A DNA stretch of 64,000 bases from Leptidea sinapis (lineage: Eukaryota; Arthropoda; Insecta; Lepidoptera; Pieridae). Below, piece by piece: positions 51,582-63,711 of this stretch; positions within the stretch are counted from its first letter, which is position 1, and each line of letters begins with the position of its first letter. The stretch spans positions 7,687,453 to 7,751,452 of the forward strand of contig NC_066290.1 in assembly GCF_905404315.1 (NCBI RefSeq). Direction: 5' to 3'. Both the position numbers and the translations under genes were made by a program. The notes under the pieces are model-generated. The model was not told where the DNA came from. It searched no databases and saw nothing but the letters and a program-made list of their open reading frames with translations.

Positions 51582-51673
51582 TTTGTAAATTGATAAGAAC
51601 TAACACTACTATTACACAAATATAGTATTTGTAAATTGATAAGAACTAACACTACTATTACACAAATATAGTA
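51582..51673 (+). repeat. 46-bp tandem duplication, 2 units
   Basis: TTTGTAAATTGATAAGAACT through ACACAAATATAGTA occurs at 51582-51627 and again at 51628-51673 with no difference seen. Confidence 0.9.
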
Positions 51674-51682
51674 TTTTTTACA

Positions 51683-52030
51683 ATTGTCGACACTCTGGCT
51701 CCTTCTCATGTCCAAGTTACGACAGTTGGAGCTGGGGCTGCATCGACTGCCGAAGACAGCAAAAGTCGCAAATGTGTTGGTCTCAGTGAGTCTTACATCT
51801 TTGTGCCGTTCCACTTGGCCCGTGGGGTTGAGGCGCGGAGGATGTACTTTATGTTATCTACGTGCCTCAATAGGGGTACCGGAAACCCTAGCGCTGGGAG
51901 TTATTTCGGTAAACGGATGAGCCTAGCTATCCAACGTGGAAATGTTGCCAGTCTTCTTGGTACACTTCCCCGTAACGATCGTATTAAATTAATGTAAATA
52001 TAGCTATAACATTTGTTTTGTTAAAATAAA
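51683..52030 (+). pseudogene. Retroelement polyprotein C-terminus (family R), second copy
   Basis: Reads TLAPSHVQVTTVGAGAAST, AEDSKSRKCVGLSESYIF and, after frame changes, NPSAGSYFGKRMSLAIQRGN, ASLLGTLPRNDRIKLM before the stop. Same protein end as 15051-15770. Confidence 0.6.
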
Positions 52031-53253
52031 TTCTTGTATACCTACACTTAAGAAGCTTTTCTTATTACGATCAGGCGGATTTGGATGGCTTTCTATACGC
52101 GAGGATCTCTTTAATGTGGGGCCCGTAGCAATTACTACTTTTGAGATGTACCCAATGCGGCAATGTCAACAATGTTTACAAGTGATATTAGATTCATATT
52201 TGTTTGGTGCACCAATATCTAAAAATTTTGATATAAGATTATTATTATGTTATGATAGTTAAATAACTACGATTGCTGTTTTGATTTCTATAGTGATCTA
52301 CAAAAATCACACTGATCCTTTGCTTACACTATTATTCTAAGTGATTCCAGACCCCATAAGAATGGACAAACTCTTTTTTAATGACTTTTGATAGAAGACT
52401 CAGAAAATATTTTAACAGTTTATAAAATGGGTCTCATCGGAATAATATGGCTACATATTCTATCCTATCTATAAACGTTTTGGACATGTCATTAATTATC
52501 AAAATATTGAAAGTATCTAGTAAATTATAGAAATATTTAAAATAGTCCATATTAGTTAGACATATCAAATTCAAATTTCAATGAATTCAAATAGTTTATT
52601 TCTGTAAATAGGTTAACTGGATCACTTTTTGAAGTCATAAGAAAATGTACATGTAATAGAAATAATACATACTGCATGTGAATTAAAATATGCAGAACTT
52701 AAAATTATTTACATTGCTTTAATCCTATGCACTTTTTATTATTTATTTTTTTTTTTTTATTGCTCCAACAGGGTGATCACCAATACAATTCCAGATATGT
52801 CTATTTAGGTGACACCACAATTATAGTTGCAAATCGAAAACGAGTAACAAAACGAACACAAATAGAGCATTACTTACGTTTTATCAAATTAATATAAAAA
52901 CATTATCATATAAGAAAAAAAATATTGAGGCAACAAATTTCTTCTACAATATACAATATAAATGTAAAAAAAAATATATTGGTATTTAAAAATTTTAAAT
53001 TAATTAAAACTATGAGAAATAAATTTAAATCGACCTAGGGAATTGTATCTTGCGATACAGAAGAAAACTTTTTATCGACAAGTTAGCCTATTAATACCCC
53101 GCACTATCTTACATCACAATGCACGCATCAAATGACAACTGACAGGCACTTGTGAATTGTGATTACGAATATAAAGTGAATATCTAAAAGTGTTTATGTA
53201 TTGGCTTTTGTTTTAATTTAAAATCATAACAAGAAAACTCTTGAAACAGCAAT
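52031..53253. other. Intergenic and 5' flank of beta-mannosidase
   Basis: 52566-52700 resembles an inverted LINE tail (TCAAATTCAAATTTCAATG). 52744-52760 is a T run of about 15. No promoter element was recognised with confidence before the start codon. Confidence 0.35.
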
Positions 53254-53386
53254 ATGTCTTATATATTTTGTGTATTATTTTTGCTCTTTAACGGACTTTT
53301 AAATAATTACAGTGTTCATTGTATAGAAATAGTGGACTTAACATCAAACGGAAATGTAATATGGAGTTTAGGGAATAAAAACAAAT
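53254..53386 (+). CDS. beta-Man: Beta-mannosidase (GH2), exon 1
   Basis: The ATG at 53254 opens a signal peptide (MSYIFCVLFLLFNGLLNNYS, likely cleaved near VHC) followed by IEIVDLTSNGNVIWSLGNKN and K. The DLTSNGNVIWSLGN stretch aligns with the first strand of the N-terminal sugar-binding-like domain of animal beta-mannosidases (L.GNW...N.NGS). The donor GTAAGT at 53387 leaves one base, and the partner exon at 61430 supplies the other two to make Ser. The enzyme removes terminal beta-mannose from N-glycan fragments, in animals mainly in lysosomes. Its catalytic TIM barrel lies in later exons, outside the window. Short by itself; the call rests on the fit with exon 2. Confidence 0.82.
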
Positions 53387-54606
53387 GTAAGTACCTACAA
53401 TCGCGTAGTTAATTGATATGTTATCTCCTTTCTTTAACCATACCTAGATTTTATTTAACTAACAATTATTTTATGTATTCATAGTATTACAAATATAGTT
53501 ATTAGATTTGTTTTGTTTGAAAAAAATATAATTAAATAATTTTAATATTAAAAAGAATAAAATAAGAACCGGCTGCCGTGCTCAAAAAATCTTCTTACGG
53601 GTACAGAGTTTTAATGAAATCAAGTATATTGGTATAAAATATTTGAATTTTTTGAGAATAGTAAGTACCAAAAAAAATTTAAGGCGCGGTCATACCTCAA
53701 TAACCACAAATGTTGGTTTCTTAGAGAGTCGATTACAACATAACGCAATGAAAATATACCGACGCAAAAAATACAGTGCACAGTGGACTTAAAGAAAATT
53801 TTGAACCGAATCGAATATTTATATATAATTTGAAATATCAAATAAAAAAAATTGTAAGTTGCTTCCCAATAATAAACTTTGGACTAAAAAATCTGCGAAT
53901 TATCAGCTATATCAACATTGTTTTTTTAAAGAACTTAATAGAATTTGTACTTTTCTAAAACTTAAACCGATCAATTTTTCAATTTAATATGTCAATATTG
54001 AATAAACAAAAGAGAATCAGTAAAATAAATGCCCATTTGCAACTCAGCCACATGATCAACATAAATATTGTAGGGTTGGTTGCAGCGTTTACAATTCTAG
54101 TGCAGTCCGCGCCTTAATCAAGTATTTATTCAATATTTGAAAAGAACTTCGAGCGTAAAGCAGGCTTGTCTCTCTCCGTGTAGGTATCTAAATCGTAACT
54201 CGTAAGTCCGTGTGCAGCGGCCTCTACAGAGTAGGCCTGTAGGCCAGCCAGTAGGGACTCACACAAAGTACATTATATAATATAGGTATAGAGTTGTCAG
54301 TCAATTTCAAGGCGAAATCGACATCGCGTGGGTAGTTGACGAAACTTTCCTCGGTTATACCTACATATACGTAGTTATAACATAAATACCTGTATTATGG
54401 TTGTTTTAATTGTACCTAATATTAATTTTACACAGGAATTCCGCCATAAATTTAATGGCAGAATTACTAAAATGTAGATACCTATTTGGAACTTAAGTTA
54501 CAATAAAAAAACATATTATTTCCTTCTTCTTTTATTGTAGTACTGTATAAATAAACGGAAATCAGTATATATACTCAACACGCAACGAAAACCAAACAAC
54601 AACAAT
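53387..54606. other. Beta-mannosidase intron 1, left part
   Basis: AT-rich. No element recognised before the LINE stub. Confidence 0.35.
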
Positions 54607-54828
54607 AAACTTTCTTCCACGTACTACAAAGCTGTGGAATGAGCTTCCTTGTGCGGTGTTTCCGGGACGATACGACATGGGTACCTTCAAAAAAGCGCGT
54701 ACACCTTCCTTAAAGGAGCTTCCTTACGCTCTTGTGATTCCTCTGGTGTTGCAAGAGAATGTGGGCGGCGGTGATCACTTAACACCAGGTGACCCGTACG
54801 CTCGTTTGTCCTCCTATTCCATAAAAAA
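54607..54828 (+). mobile_element. LINE J1 3' stub, strongly 5'-truncated
   Basis: It starts at CTTTCTTCCACGTACTACAA and ends at CCTATTCCATAAAAAAA, covering the last coding part (FLPRTTKLWNELPCAVFPGR) and the tail. Same family as 3088-3830. Confidence 0.85.
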
Positions 54829-55626
54829 AATGCATAAGCAAAGCGATGGCGACAAATAAATTAATAAATAACATGGCGATTGGCGGCTACCTACTGTGTA
54901 GGCGGGCGAAGCGGGTCTGTGTATCAATCAGTGCCCTCTATAGACAAGTTGACAAATTAAAGTGCAAACGCCGTGCGGTAGGGACGTACGCACGGCTTGT
55001 AGTACGGGCACTTACTTCACAGATCCGAACGATATTTTAAAAATGGAGAAACAAAAATAAAGCATGGCATATTAAAAGTCGTTGCGATCCAAAATTATTT
55101 ATATAAGCTTCTTACAGAGCGTCTGTAAATGTGAAACATTCAAATTGTAAATGATTATTATTATAATGAAATTACCATTCATTATAGCTACTTATTTATT
55201 TCTTATACTAAGTAGGTTTGACTATGTCGTGGTCTACCAACGCATACCTACATTACTATCTGCAATTAATGTCGGTTTGACAATGAAAGAATATTAATTT
55301 AAAGTTACGATTTCGTGCCTTTTTATATCATAGAAAAAACTGAGTTGTTTTTATAAGATGAGCTTATACTAGGTTGATATTAGGTAGGTATAGTTTTAAG
55401 TAAAGAAGTCAACTCTAATGTCTTCAGAATAGGTAAGAGTCACGCGATAGAAAGAGAGACAACTTCTAGGTGAATAAAAATTTAGGTTGTAGCGCTGTGC
55501 GCTCTGAATTACACCTTATTGTGTGACTGCAAGAGTCCCTATTTCTTTCATTGATTTTGCGGAGTTAGCGGACTTCCGTACTTGTACTATTTATTATAAT
55601 ATATTCTTTGCGATTATTATTGATAT
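54829..55626. other. Intron sequence, nothing recognised
   Basis: A GC-richer patch at 54880-55025 (GCCGTGCGGTAGGGACGTAC) is unlike its surroundings but matches nothing I recognise. Confidence 0.35.
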
Positions 55627-55750
55627 TTTTGGAGTCGGTGTCCTTCCGCCGCGACCCGCTCTCGCCTCTCGCCTCCTCGCGACTCAAGCACATCTCACCT
55701 ATAACTATGTATGTAGTTACAAACCTATCTTGGACACCCACTCCAAAAAT
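55627..55750. mobile_element. Short element with TTTTTGGAGT ends
   Basis: ATTTTTGGAGTCGGTGTCC at the left and GGACACCCACTCCAAAAAT at the right are inverted with one mismatch. The body CTTCCGCCGCGACCCGCTCT and CGCCTCCTCGCGACTCAAGC is GC-rich. No gene. It could be a MITE or the folded end of a larger element. Confidence 0.6.
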
Positions 55751-58700
55751 TCACACTATACTATAGGAAGATACTAGACTAACATTTGATATCGCATCTT
55801 TAAAAGAAAACAATCTCATAATTTTTTCCCAAACACACCGCGATAAACTAATAATAACATTAGAAATCCTCACTAACAATATTTGACGCCACTCATTCTA
55901 TACGTTTTCATTATTGCTTGTTTTCCATAATTCTCCTGAAAACGTGATTTGGATTTCAAAAATCGCATCATGAATATTCTGATGGACCATTGGGTCCCAA
56001 TTCTAGTGGCTTTGTAAAAAATTAAAAATAATTATGATAAAAATTCTAAAATATTGAGTTCACTGAAATCATTTTTTTAAACAAATAAGAAACGAATATA
56101 GTAGTAATTATATTGACCGAAAAATATCTTAAAACATAACAAAGGCATATGTTAAAATACTTGTGTTATTTGTTGTTTCTACAATATAAATTCATAAAAA
56201 TATTTCAAATTTATTATGAATTCACGGCTCTCTCCCAGAAGGTTAGAGAGAGAGTTTACGACTCCCGTTTGCCACGGTCCTCACAAACCGCTATCAATGT
56301 TATCATATTTTCAGGCAAACTCTTCTATTCTAGAATCACTTTTTCTGACCCGTTTTCAGAATTTTCCCGATGTAGATACGCCCAGGATGACTTTTCTCAA
56401 TACCTGACTGTGTCATCATTCACTCACTCTAAAGAACCATGGCAAGATAATGTTTAAGTTGATCAGTAAACTTCTACAAATATCATATTTACAGCTGCTG
56501 ATAAGGATTAAAATGAATGTACTACTCGTTTCGAATTTAAGATATTATGGGTGATTCCGACTTTTTTTTTAAATTGTATTTCCCATTATTTTTAAATCAA
56601 TAATCAATTCATTGATGTGATTGTCACATTGAACGACAAAAGTCTAACATTCCAAAATAGCAACCCTAAACTGAAGCTGATTCTGGATTTGATATTCTTC
56701 GTCAAATGTAAAAATACTTCGCAGATTTTAACAATATTCCAATTGACTATCAATAGATGAGATTAAGATTTTTAATATAATAATATAAGAAATCAAAAGC
56801 ACAGCTTCAACATGTAGAACTGATAATAATGTCGGAGATGCTCCAACTATTTTATTTTAGTCTTATTATTATGCTCTAGTTTTAGTTTTGTTCATTTAAA
56901 ATATGTGTAGCTTTATACATTTTACATTACATATTTTTTAAATTGTGATTTCTTCTTTTAGTATTAACTGCTTGTAATATTAGCGATTATGTTATCGCGT
57001 TTTTTGGTTGCATCGCCTTACAGTAAATATATAGACATGCGACTTCTTACTAAAGCTTTTCTTTTCCGTATTTCAAGAAAACTAGTAATAATTTCTTGTT
57101 CGCTAGCCAGGTTTACCGGTGGCTCAAATAACTGCCAGATTTTGTATTTCCTTTAATGAAACGTGTATTTTAAGTACATTGTCCAAACATTCATTCATTC
57201 ATTCTTCCCGTCTCACTGGGTCTGAGTGGAATCTCAGTATTGATAAGATAGGTGGGCTTAAATTAAGAATGCTTAGAACCTTTCGCACCAGCGAATTATC
57301 GTAACAAGCGGTTGCTGATTGACGTCATAATTCTGTATTATGTGTAACTGCTTCAAGTAACATAAATAATAGCAATTAATTGCAGCGTGAGGAATCTTCC
57401 CTCATGACGTACACGAGGATAAATCTATGGCGGTGGTTTCATAGCAACACTCATGAAATGCATATTGGGGTCAGAGGTCGCTCATTCAGAATTATTACAA
57501 ACGAATAAGGAAATTTAGAAATTTTGATATTTCGTCTTCTATCGCTCGAGAATTGTCACTCAGATTTTTTAGGCTGATTCTGTTTATGAGATCATAAAAG
57601 AGTAGAGAAAAGTAAACTGCAGTTACAAATCTGTACAGATGAAAAATTATAGTTTGATTCTGAAGTTTGTGATAATCGACAGTCGATGAAAATCATAAAT
57701 TAAGTCAAGTTTATAAACGTGAGTAAGCTAAGCCATTCACCGTATTCGTTTCATTTCTTTCTGAATTAATATAAAAACAACTCCTCTGTTGTAATGATTT
57801 AAGCTAGCGGTAAGAAATTGTTTATCTACAACTTATATTTTGATGTTATGTTATGATGCATTTATGTCATTTTGACTATCTTATCATTGCTGTGTATGCT
57901 ACTGGTCCAATCAGATTTCAGGCCAAGAACTATTTGATTTGAACCAGGCCAAATAGGATTAAGCTAGACGTATTAGGTTAGATTTACCCAGTTAGAAGAT
58001 ATTTTAAGGCTAAGTCTTACATTACTGATATAAAATCAGTTAGGTGTTAAGTATTCAGATGAAACGAGAATATGATATGTGAAGATTTGGATTGTAAGTC
58101 TCACATATTATAATACGCAAACCTTAGGATCTTTTTTTCAATATTTTTATTGGTGCATTTGCTACGATAATTTTTAAACAAAACAATATAATATTATATG
58201 CATAAGGTGCGGGCTCAACATATCTTTAAAAAGTATTTTATTTAAATAAACACGTAACACTCGCGTCAATCACAAAGAATACTCATATTGTTCCTGTTTC
58301 TCCTCGAGTTTTCCTCCCACATTCCTGTTTCGTCCCACGTTTATTTTTATTCCTGTTTCGGGTCACTTCATAAAATGTTATTTTAGTACAGCCAGAAAAA
58401 AAGTGAATTACATCAATATTCTAATTATATATAAGAACATAGCTTATCCGAGACTAAACGATGGCATGAAAAGAGCTCATAAACCTATTACAGGATATGT
58501 TCCTGCCGATTGCGGCACAGCTATCTCATGTTATCTCAAAAGTAGAACAAAAAACTTGGCAATACCATAAACGGACCAAGTATATAGTAAAATTATCTTG
58601 ATTCCGAAGTCCATGCCTTCACGATGAAGGTGGAGAAAGCGGTTGATTAAAGATAGGATTTTAAGCATGAATAAAATTGTATAATCATCATAAAATAAAG

Positions 58701-58854
58701 AATATATATTAATGAATCACAATTCGAATCACAGACTGTTGTATTAACTATTCTATCAACAATTTAAAATTATCGTCCTAATAAAGACCGCTATACAAGT
58801 AAAAAAATAAAATCTTGCAGCTACACGTTTCTTTAAAGATATTGAGTTTTAAAA
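55751..58854. other. Intron sequence, nothing recognised
   Basis: 3.1 kb of AT-rich DNA. A 102-codon frame at 56149-56457 has no family resemblance and is not needed to bridge the beta-mannosidase exons, whose phases fit directly. No hairpin or repeat stands out. Confidence 0.4.
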
Positions 58855-61008
58855 CCTCTCTTTGCCCTGTGCTTCCCCGGGGCGTAAATAGAATAGGGTA
58901 GTCCCAGGCCCAAGAGTGTCGTAAGAGGCGACTACGGCCTTATTGAAAGTGGGAGAGTCACGCTACCGTCTTTTGACGTCAGCACAATTGGGCCAGACTC
59001 GTCCGGGCTACTTACCACACTCGCACAGAATACCGGCGTGAAGTACCGGCCTAGTGCCGCTATGTTTCGCATAGCTTAGTGTCGCGGACCGGCCCCCCCC
59101 CCCCAAACAAAATATAAGAGCGGTATTGAAAGAGAAATTACCCCAGGAGGGTACCGGCTCTTGTAGAGCCGGAGAATCCCTCCCCGAGCACTCGCGCTCG
59201 GGCTGCCCCTCGTATTCTGGGGAGGGCACAGTACCGCGTATGTCACAGGACAAACAGGGCAGCAACACCACGGCACCCCGCTCCACGCTTAATGTGGACT
59301 TTTGTAACAGCAGGAAAATTCACTCCAACTTAAACGCCGTCCACCACAATCTTGAGACGGCGCAGCCGGCCATGTGCTTCCTTACGGAGACGCAGATATC
59401 TCGACCTAGCGATACGTCATATTTAACGTACCCCGGGTACAAAATTGATCACAATTTTTTGCCTCGTGCCGGGGTATGTGTGTACGTTAGGGAGGATATC
59501 TGCTGTCGCGGTCTCGGCAATTTTGAGGGTAGGGACCTGTCTGACCAATCGTGCTCAGAACGTGTGCTCCTGAGTTGAAGCCGGTGCTAACGCGTTTATT
59601 CCGGCACTCTTATTCCAAAGGCGTAGTCCCTGACTCATGGAACTCAGCCCTTGTCCATCCGATCCAAAAAAAAGGAGACAGTTCGGATCCGGCGAACTAC
59701 AGGCCTATTGCTATCACCTCCCTGCTCTCCAAAATCATGGAGAGCATAATTAGCCGCCAGCTTTTAGTATACCTAGAGGGTCACCAGTTGATCATCGACC
59801 GACAGTACGGCTTTCGCCAGGGACGGTCGGCAGGTGATCTTCTGGTGTACCTAACACTTAGATGGGCGGCGGCTATTGAAAGCAAGGGGGAAGGCCTGGC
59901 AGTTAGCCTGGATATAGCGAAGGGCTTTGATCGTGTATGGCACAAGGCGCTCCTCTCAAAACTTCCATCATTTGGGCTTCCCGAGAGTTTATGCAAGTGG
60001 ATCTCCAGCGTCCTCACTGGGTGCAGCATACAAGTCGTTGTCGACGGTTTTTGCTCGAATCCTAAGCCCGTGAACGCTGGTGTGCCCCAAGGCTGTGTGC
60101 TATCTCCCACGCTGTTTCTTCTGCAGGCGACAGCACTGGTGATGCCGTATACACGGGCCATGCAGGTGTCTCTCGGGAAAATGTCGACCAGTGCCGGGAG
60201 AAACTTGTGTCTTCTATCGAGTCCTCTCTCGAGAAGGTCGCGGAATGGGGTAAATTAAACCTTGTCCAATTTAACCCCCAGAAGACTCAAGTTTGCGCGT
60301 TTACCACTAAACAAACCCAATTTGTCGTACCACCGCTCTTCGATAACACTTCCCTTAAAGCCTCGCCTAGTATCGGAATACTGGGTCTCGCAATCTCGAG
60401 CGATTGCCAATTCCGTAACCATCTGGAGGGCAAAGCCAAATTGGCTTCGAAGAAGCTGGGCGTCATCAATAGAGCACGGCAATACTTCAAGCCGGCCCAC
60501 ATTCTAGCTCTCTACAAAGCGCAGTTCCGGCCACACATGGAGTATTGCTGTCATCTCTGGTCTGGCGCACCCCAGTATCAGCTCGATCCATTTGACCGCG
60601 TGCAACGCAGAACAGTTTCAATTGTCGGGGACCCAGTGCTCTGTGAACGGCTAGATCACTTGGCGTTGCGTAGAGACGTCGCTTCATTATGTGTGGGAGT
60701 GTTCCGAAGAGCTGTTTAACCTGATTCCTGCCGCCGAATTCCACCTTCGCACGACACGCTACAAGTTAGGATATCATCCCCACTCAATGAGCTTTCTTCC
60801 ACGTACTACAAAGCTGTGGAATGAGCTTCCTTGTGCGGTGTTTCCGGGACGATACGACATGGGTACCTTCAAAAAAGCGCATACACCTTCCTTAAAGGCC
60901 GGCAACGCTCTTGTGATTCCTCTGGTGTTGCAAGAGAATGTGGGCGGCGGTGATCACTTTACACCAGGTGATCCGTACGCTCATTTGTCCTCCTATTCCA
61001 TAAAAACA
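58855..61008 (+). mobile_element. Jockey-like LINE (family J1), longest copy, with internal deletions
   Basis: It begins with a GC-rich leader (CCCCGGGGCGTAAATAGAAT; a run of 12 C at 59093-59104) and ends at CCTATTCCATAAAAAC. Coding pieces in order: endonuclease start, RT, and C-terminus (separate entry). It lies in sense orientation in intron 1 of beta-mannosidase. Its GC content is clearly above that of the host DNA. Confidence 0.85.
59299..60999 (+). pseudogene. Endonuclease/reverse-transcriptase polyprotein with deletions
   Basis: 59299-59540 encodes the endonuclease start (FCNSRKIHSNLNAVHHNL, MCFLTETQISRPSD, GVCVYVREDICCRG), then jumps near 59575 directly to the RT finger block (VVPDSWNSALVHPIQKKGD, NYRPIAITSLLSKIMES, YGFRQGRSAGDLL, SLDIAKGFDRVWHKALL, NAGVPQGCVLSPTLFLL). 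The rest of the endonuclease is missing. At 60122-60128 a second gap removes the segment that should hold YADD and shifts the frame. A third (about 20 bp, near 60695) and a fourth (near 60786) are visible by comparison with 3088-3830. The element cannot encode an active enzyme. Confidence 0.85.
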
Positions 61009-61429
61009 ATTTGTATTACAATTTGTATTAGTATATTTAGTTATTTTAAACAATCACAAAAGTTATTATAATTATTGTATGCATTTAACGGTTAAAAGAG
61101 GCTCCTGATGCCATTAATTGATTTCTGGTATTGAGTACTAACTTGTTGAGTTCATTATTAATACATTGTCAAAAATAATATTAATTAAAATATTTGTACG
61201 CTGCCCGTACAAAACTAATAATAATCAAAAATTAAAAAAAAGTATACTAAAACCTTCCTCGAGAATCACGCTATCCATTGGTAAGAACAACGTGAAAATC
61301 GGTGCAGTAGTTTTTGAGTTTATCGCGAACAGATAGACAGACAGACGCGGCGGAGGATTTTGTTTTATCATGTGTAATAATAATATTATAATATAAGAAA
61401 TTTATTATTGTAATACATCATGATTTCAG
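61009..61429. other. End of beta-mannosidase intron 1
   Basis: 61240-61350 has retroposon-like text (AGATAGACAGACAGACGCGG). The acceptor CATCATGATTTCAG ends at 61429. Confidence 0.4.
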
Positions 61430-61576
61430 CAATTTCTGTCGCCGGTTCGGTTCCCGGCGGAGTTTACACCGACTTGGAGAAAGCGGGCATTATTGATAAT
61501 GTGCTATTTGGGTTCAACGATGTCCTCACACGATGGATCGCTTACGATTATTGGACATACACCGGCAGATTTCTTT
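61430..61576 (+). CDS. beta-Man: Beta-mannosidase (GH2), exon 2
   Basis: After the split Ser codon this exon reads ISVAGSVPGGVYTDLEKAGI, then IDNVLFGFNDVLTRWIAYDY and WTYTGRFL. The pattern (G/S)xVPGxVxxxLxxxGxIxDxxxxFND...RWIAxDxWTY is the diagnostic N-terminal block of animal beta-mannosidases and places this exon with certainty in that family. The best donor is GTACGT at 61577 (phase 1); GTATCT at 61581 is a weaker alternative. The remaining exons (jelly-roll rest, linker, catalytic barrel) are not within 61577-64000 and must lie to the right. The first intron of 8.0 kb is long and full of repeats. Confidence 0.93.
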
Positions 61577-61749
61577 GTACGTATCTTAGAAGTAACAAGT
61601 TTTTGGTAGAAATTAAGCTGTAGTCTTAGATTAAGGATTGGTCTGCGCCTTTCCACGTTGTGTGTGTGTGACGTTGACGTGCCTCATGTTCTGTCAAACT
61701 TTGCTAATAATTGAAACTGAAACGCCGGGTTGCGTTGTAAGTTTTTTAT

Positions 61750-61995
61750 TTATTTATGAAAATACGGGACGAGACGAGTAGGACGTTCAGCTGATGGTAA
61801 TTGATACAGCCTGCCCATTACAATGCAGCGCCGCTCAGGATTCTTGAGAAGTCCAGAAATTCCGAGCGGCACTACAATTGCGCTCGTCTCCTTGAGACAA
61901 GATGTTTAGTCTCAGTTGCCCAGGAATTTCACTAGCTACTGCACCCTTCAGACCGAAACACAGCAATGTTTACACATGACTGCTTCACGGCAGTA
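61750..61995 (-). repeat. SINE-like repeat (family S)
   Basis: Plus strand reads GGGACGAGACGAGTAGGACG, hairpin arms around GCCGCTCAGGATTC and GAGCGGCACTACAATTGC, and head TGCTTCACGGCAGTAG. Minus-strand copy, in intron 2 of beta-mannosidase. Confidence 0.7.
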
Positions 61996-61999
61996 GGAG

Positions 62000-62790
62000 T
62001 TAATTCAAATTCAAATATTTTTATTCAAAATAGGATTTATAATCACTTATTGAACGTCAAAATCTACCACCCATTCAAAAGAGACCGCCTCAGACCTGAG
62101 AAGAATGGGCGCAAGAAACTCAGCGGGCTTTTTTTTCCTTATATAAAATATGGATTACAATGTAATATCGTACAATAAACATTAATAATTAAAGAGCCTG
62201 AGGGTGTTCGCTTTAATCCCAGTCCGTGGTGTCATTAAGAAAATCGTTTATGCTATAATAACCTTTCCCACACAAACGTTTTTTAACAATTCTTTTAAAT
62301 TTCGTAACACATTTGTTTTGTACATTTTCTGGGATCATATTGTAGAAGCATATACATCGCCCAACAAAAGACTTACTAACTCGACCCAACCGAGTAGTAG
62401 GCATAACAAGTTTATGTTTGTTCCTCGTGTTAACATTATGAATGTCACAGTTTCTAGAAAATTCCTCAATGTGCTTATGAACATACAAAAAATTATCAAA
62501 AATGTATTGAGAAGCAACAGTCAAAATGTTTATTTCTTTAAATTTTTCTCTTAATGATTCTTTAGGACCTAGGTTATAAATCGCGCGAATAGCCCTCTTC
62601 TGCAGCACAAAGATAGTATTAATATCGGCCGCACTGCCCCATAACAATATACCATAGGACACAATACTATGAAAATAACTAAAGTATACTAATCTCGCCG
62701 TATCTGTCAGTTAACCGTCTGATTTTCTTAACCGCATATGCTGCAGAACTAAGCCTATTCGCCAATCCTTCAATATATATATACTATAAA
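62000..62790 (-). mobile_element. Jockey-like LINE (family J2) 3' end
   Basis: A 149-residue frame on the minus strand (62662-62216) reads MSYGILLWGSAADINTIFVL, QKRAIRAIYNLGPKES, then TRLGRVSKSFVGRCICFYNM and ends NDFLNDTTDWD. The GILLWG..........LQK.A.R pattern is the post-RT block of Jockey-type elements. Upstream of it (to about 62790) the frame is broken. The tail to 62000 matches 1-372. Immediately next to the family S copy. Confidence 0.8.
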
Positions 62791-63267
62791 TATTGATTTT
62801 TAAAGAAAAAAAACATTAAGCTGGTTTATAATAGCTAGTTTTTTAGGTCACTTAAAAAAAATCAAATTCCAAATTTCTATATTTGATAGTAAAATATATA
62901 ATATACAAAATTACTTATAATCTACTTATTAAAGCAATTTACAATTAAGCCTTATATATGTAGGTATCAGAAAACTTATTTCTACAACCCTATCTACGTG
63001 TTGAGGGATAAAACTTTATTATGCTTAAAAAACTTATACATAAGGTTTGTGGGGGAACATCCAGGAAAGGGGGAAAACCTGGCTATTTGCTATCACTTAA
63101 CCTAACTTAAGGCTAATGACTAGAGCTTAAAACTAACTTAAAACTAAGGTATATAAATACATAGATATGTATACATAGATATATAATATATAAATATAAG
63201 AGGGGTGTGGGGTGGGGGGGGGGATCTCGGAAAAGGAAAGGAGGGAGGATTTAGGTCACTTATGGAC
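62791..63267. other. Beta-mannosidase intron 2 sequence, nothing recognised
   Basis: AT-rich; a G run (GGGGTGGGGGGGGG) near 63208-63223 is the only striking feature. Confidence 0.35.
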
Positions 63268-63355
63268 TTGTACCCTTTATTATATCGAAAGATATTGATA
63301 ATACTATTATTAGCTTGCAATTTGATTGTTTATTTGCTTGTATATTATAAGCTAA
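63268..63355 (+). repeat. Short direct repeat, copy 1 (partner 63864-63935)
   Basis: ACCCTTTATTATATCGAAAG, ATATTGATA and TTAGCTTGCAATTTG recur 594 bp further right. Two family S copies lie between them. Confidence 0.8.
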
Positions 63356-63358
63356 CCA

Positions 63359-63668
63359 CTACCAGTGGGAGACTCCTTTGCACAGGATGCCGGCTAGGTT
63401 ATGGATACCTATTATACGGCGCCTATTTCTGCCGTGAAGCAGTAATGTGTAAACATTACAGTGTTTCGGTCTGAAGGGCGCCGTAGCTAGTGAAATTACT
63501 GTGCAAATGAGACTTAACATCTTATGTCTCAAGGTAACTAGCGCAATTGTAGTGCCGCTCAGAATTTTTGGGTTTTTCAAGAATCATGAGCGGCACTGCA
63601 TTGTAATGGGCAGGGCGTATCAATTACCATCAGCTGAGAGTCCTGCTCGTCTTCTTAAAAATTAAACA
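63359..63668 (+). repeat. SINE-like repeat (family S), near full length
   Basis: Head CTACCAGTGGGAGACTCCTT, TTGCACAGGATGCCGGCTAG, CGCCTATTTCTGCCGTGAAG, core GTGCCGCTCAGAATTTTTGG with partner ATCATGAGCGGCAC, tail ATCAGCTGAGAGTCCTGCTC and an A-rich end. Confidence 0.75.
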
Positions 63669-63711
63669 TGATTAACTGAATGAAAACAAGCCGGAACATG
63701 ATTGTTAAATC

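Noticed and set aside
56149..56457. 102-residue open frame as an extra beta-mannosidase exon
   Set aside because: Exons at 53254 and 61430 join in phase and the joined protein matches the family with no gap, so no exon is needed between them. The frame has no family match.
59008..59286. Minus-strand frames of 92 and 66 residues
   Set aside because: They are antisense to the GC-rich LINE leader and endonuclease start; shadows of that coding sequence.
61966..62554. Plus-strand open frames of 70 and 116 residues as genes
   Set aside because: They lie antisense to the J2 LINE, whose minus-strand frame encodes a recognisable RT C-terminus.
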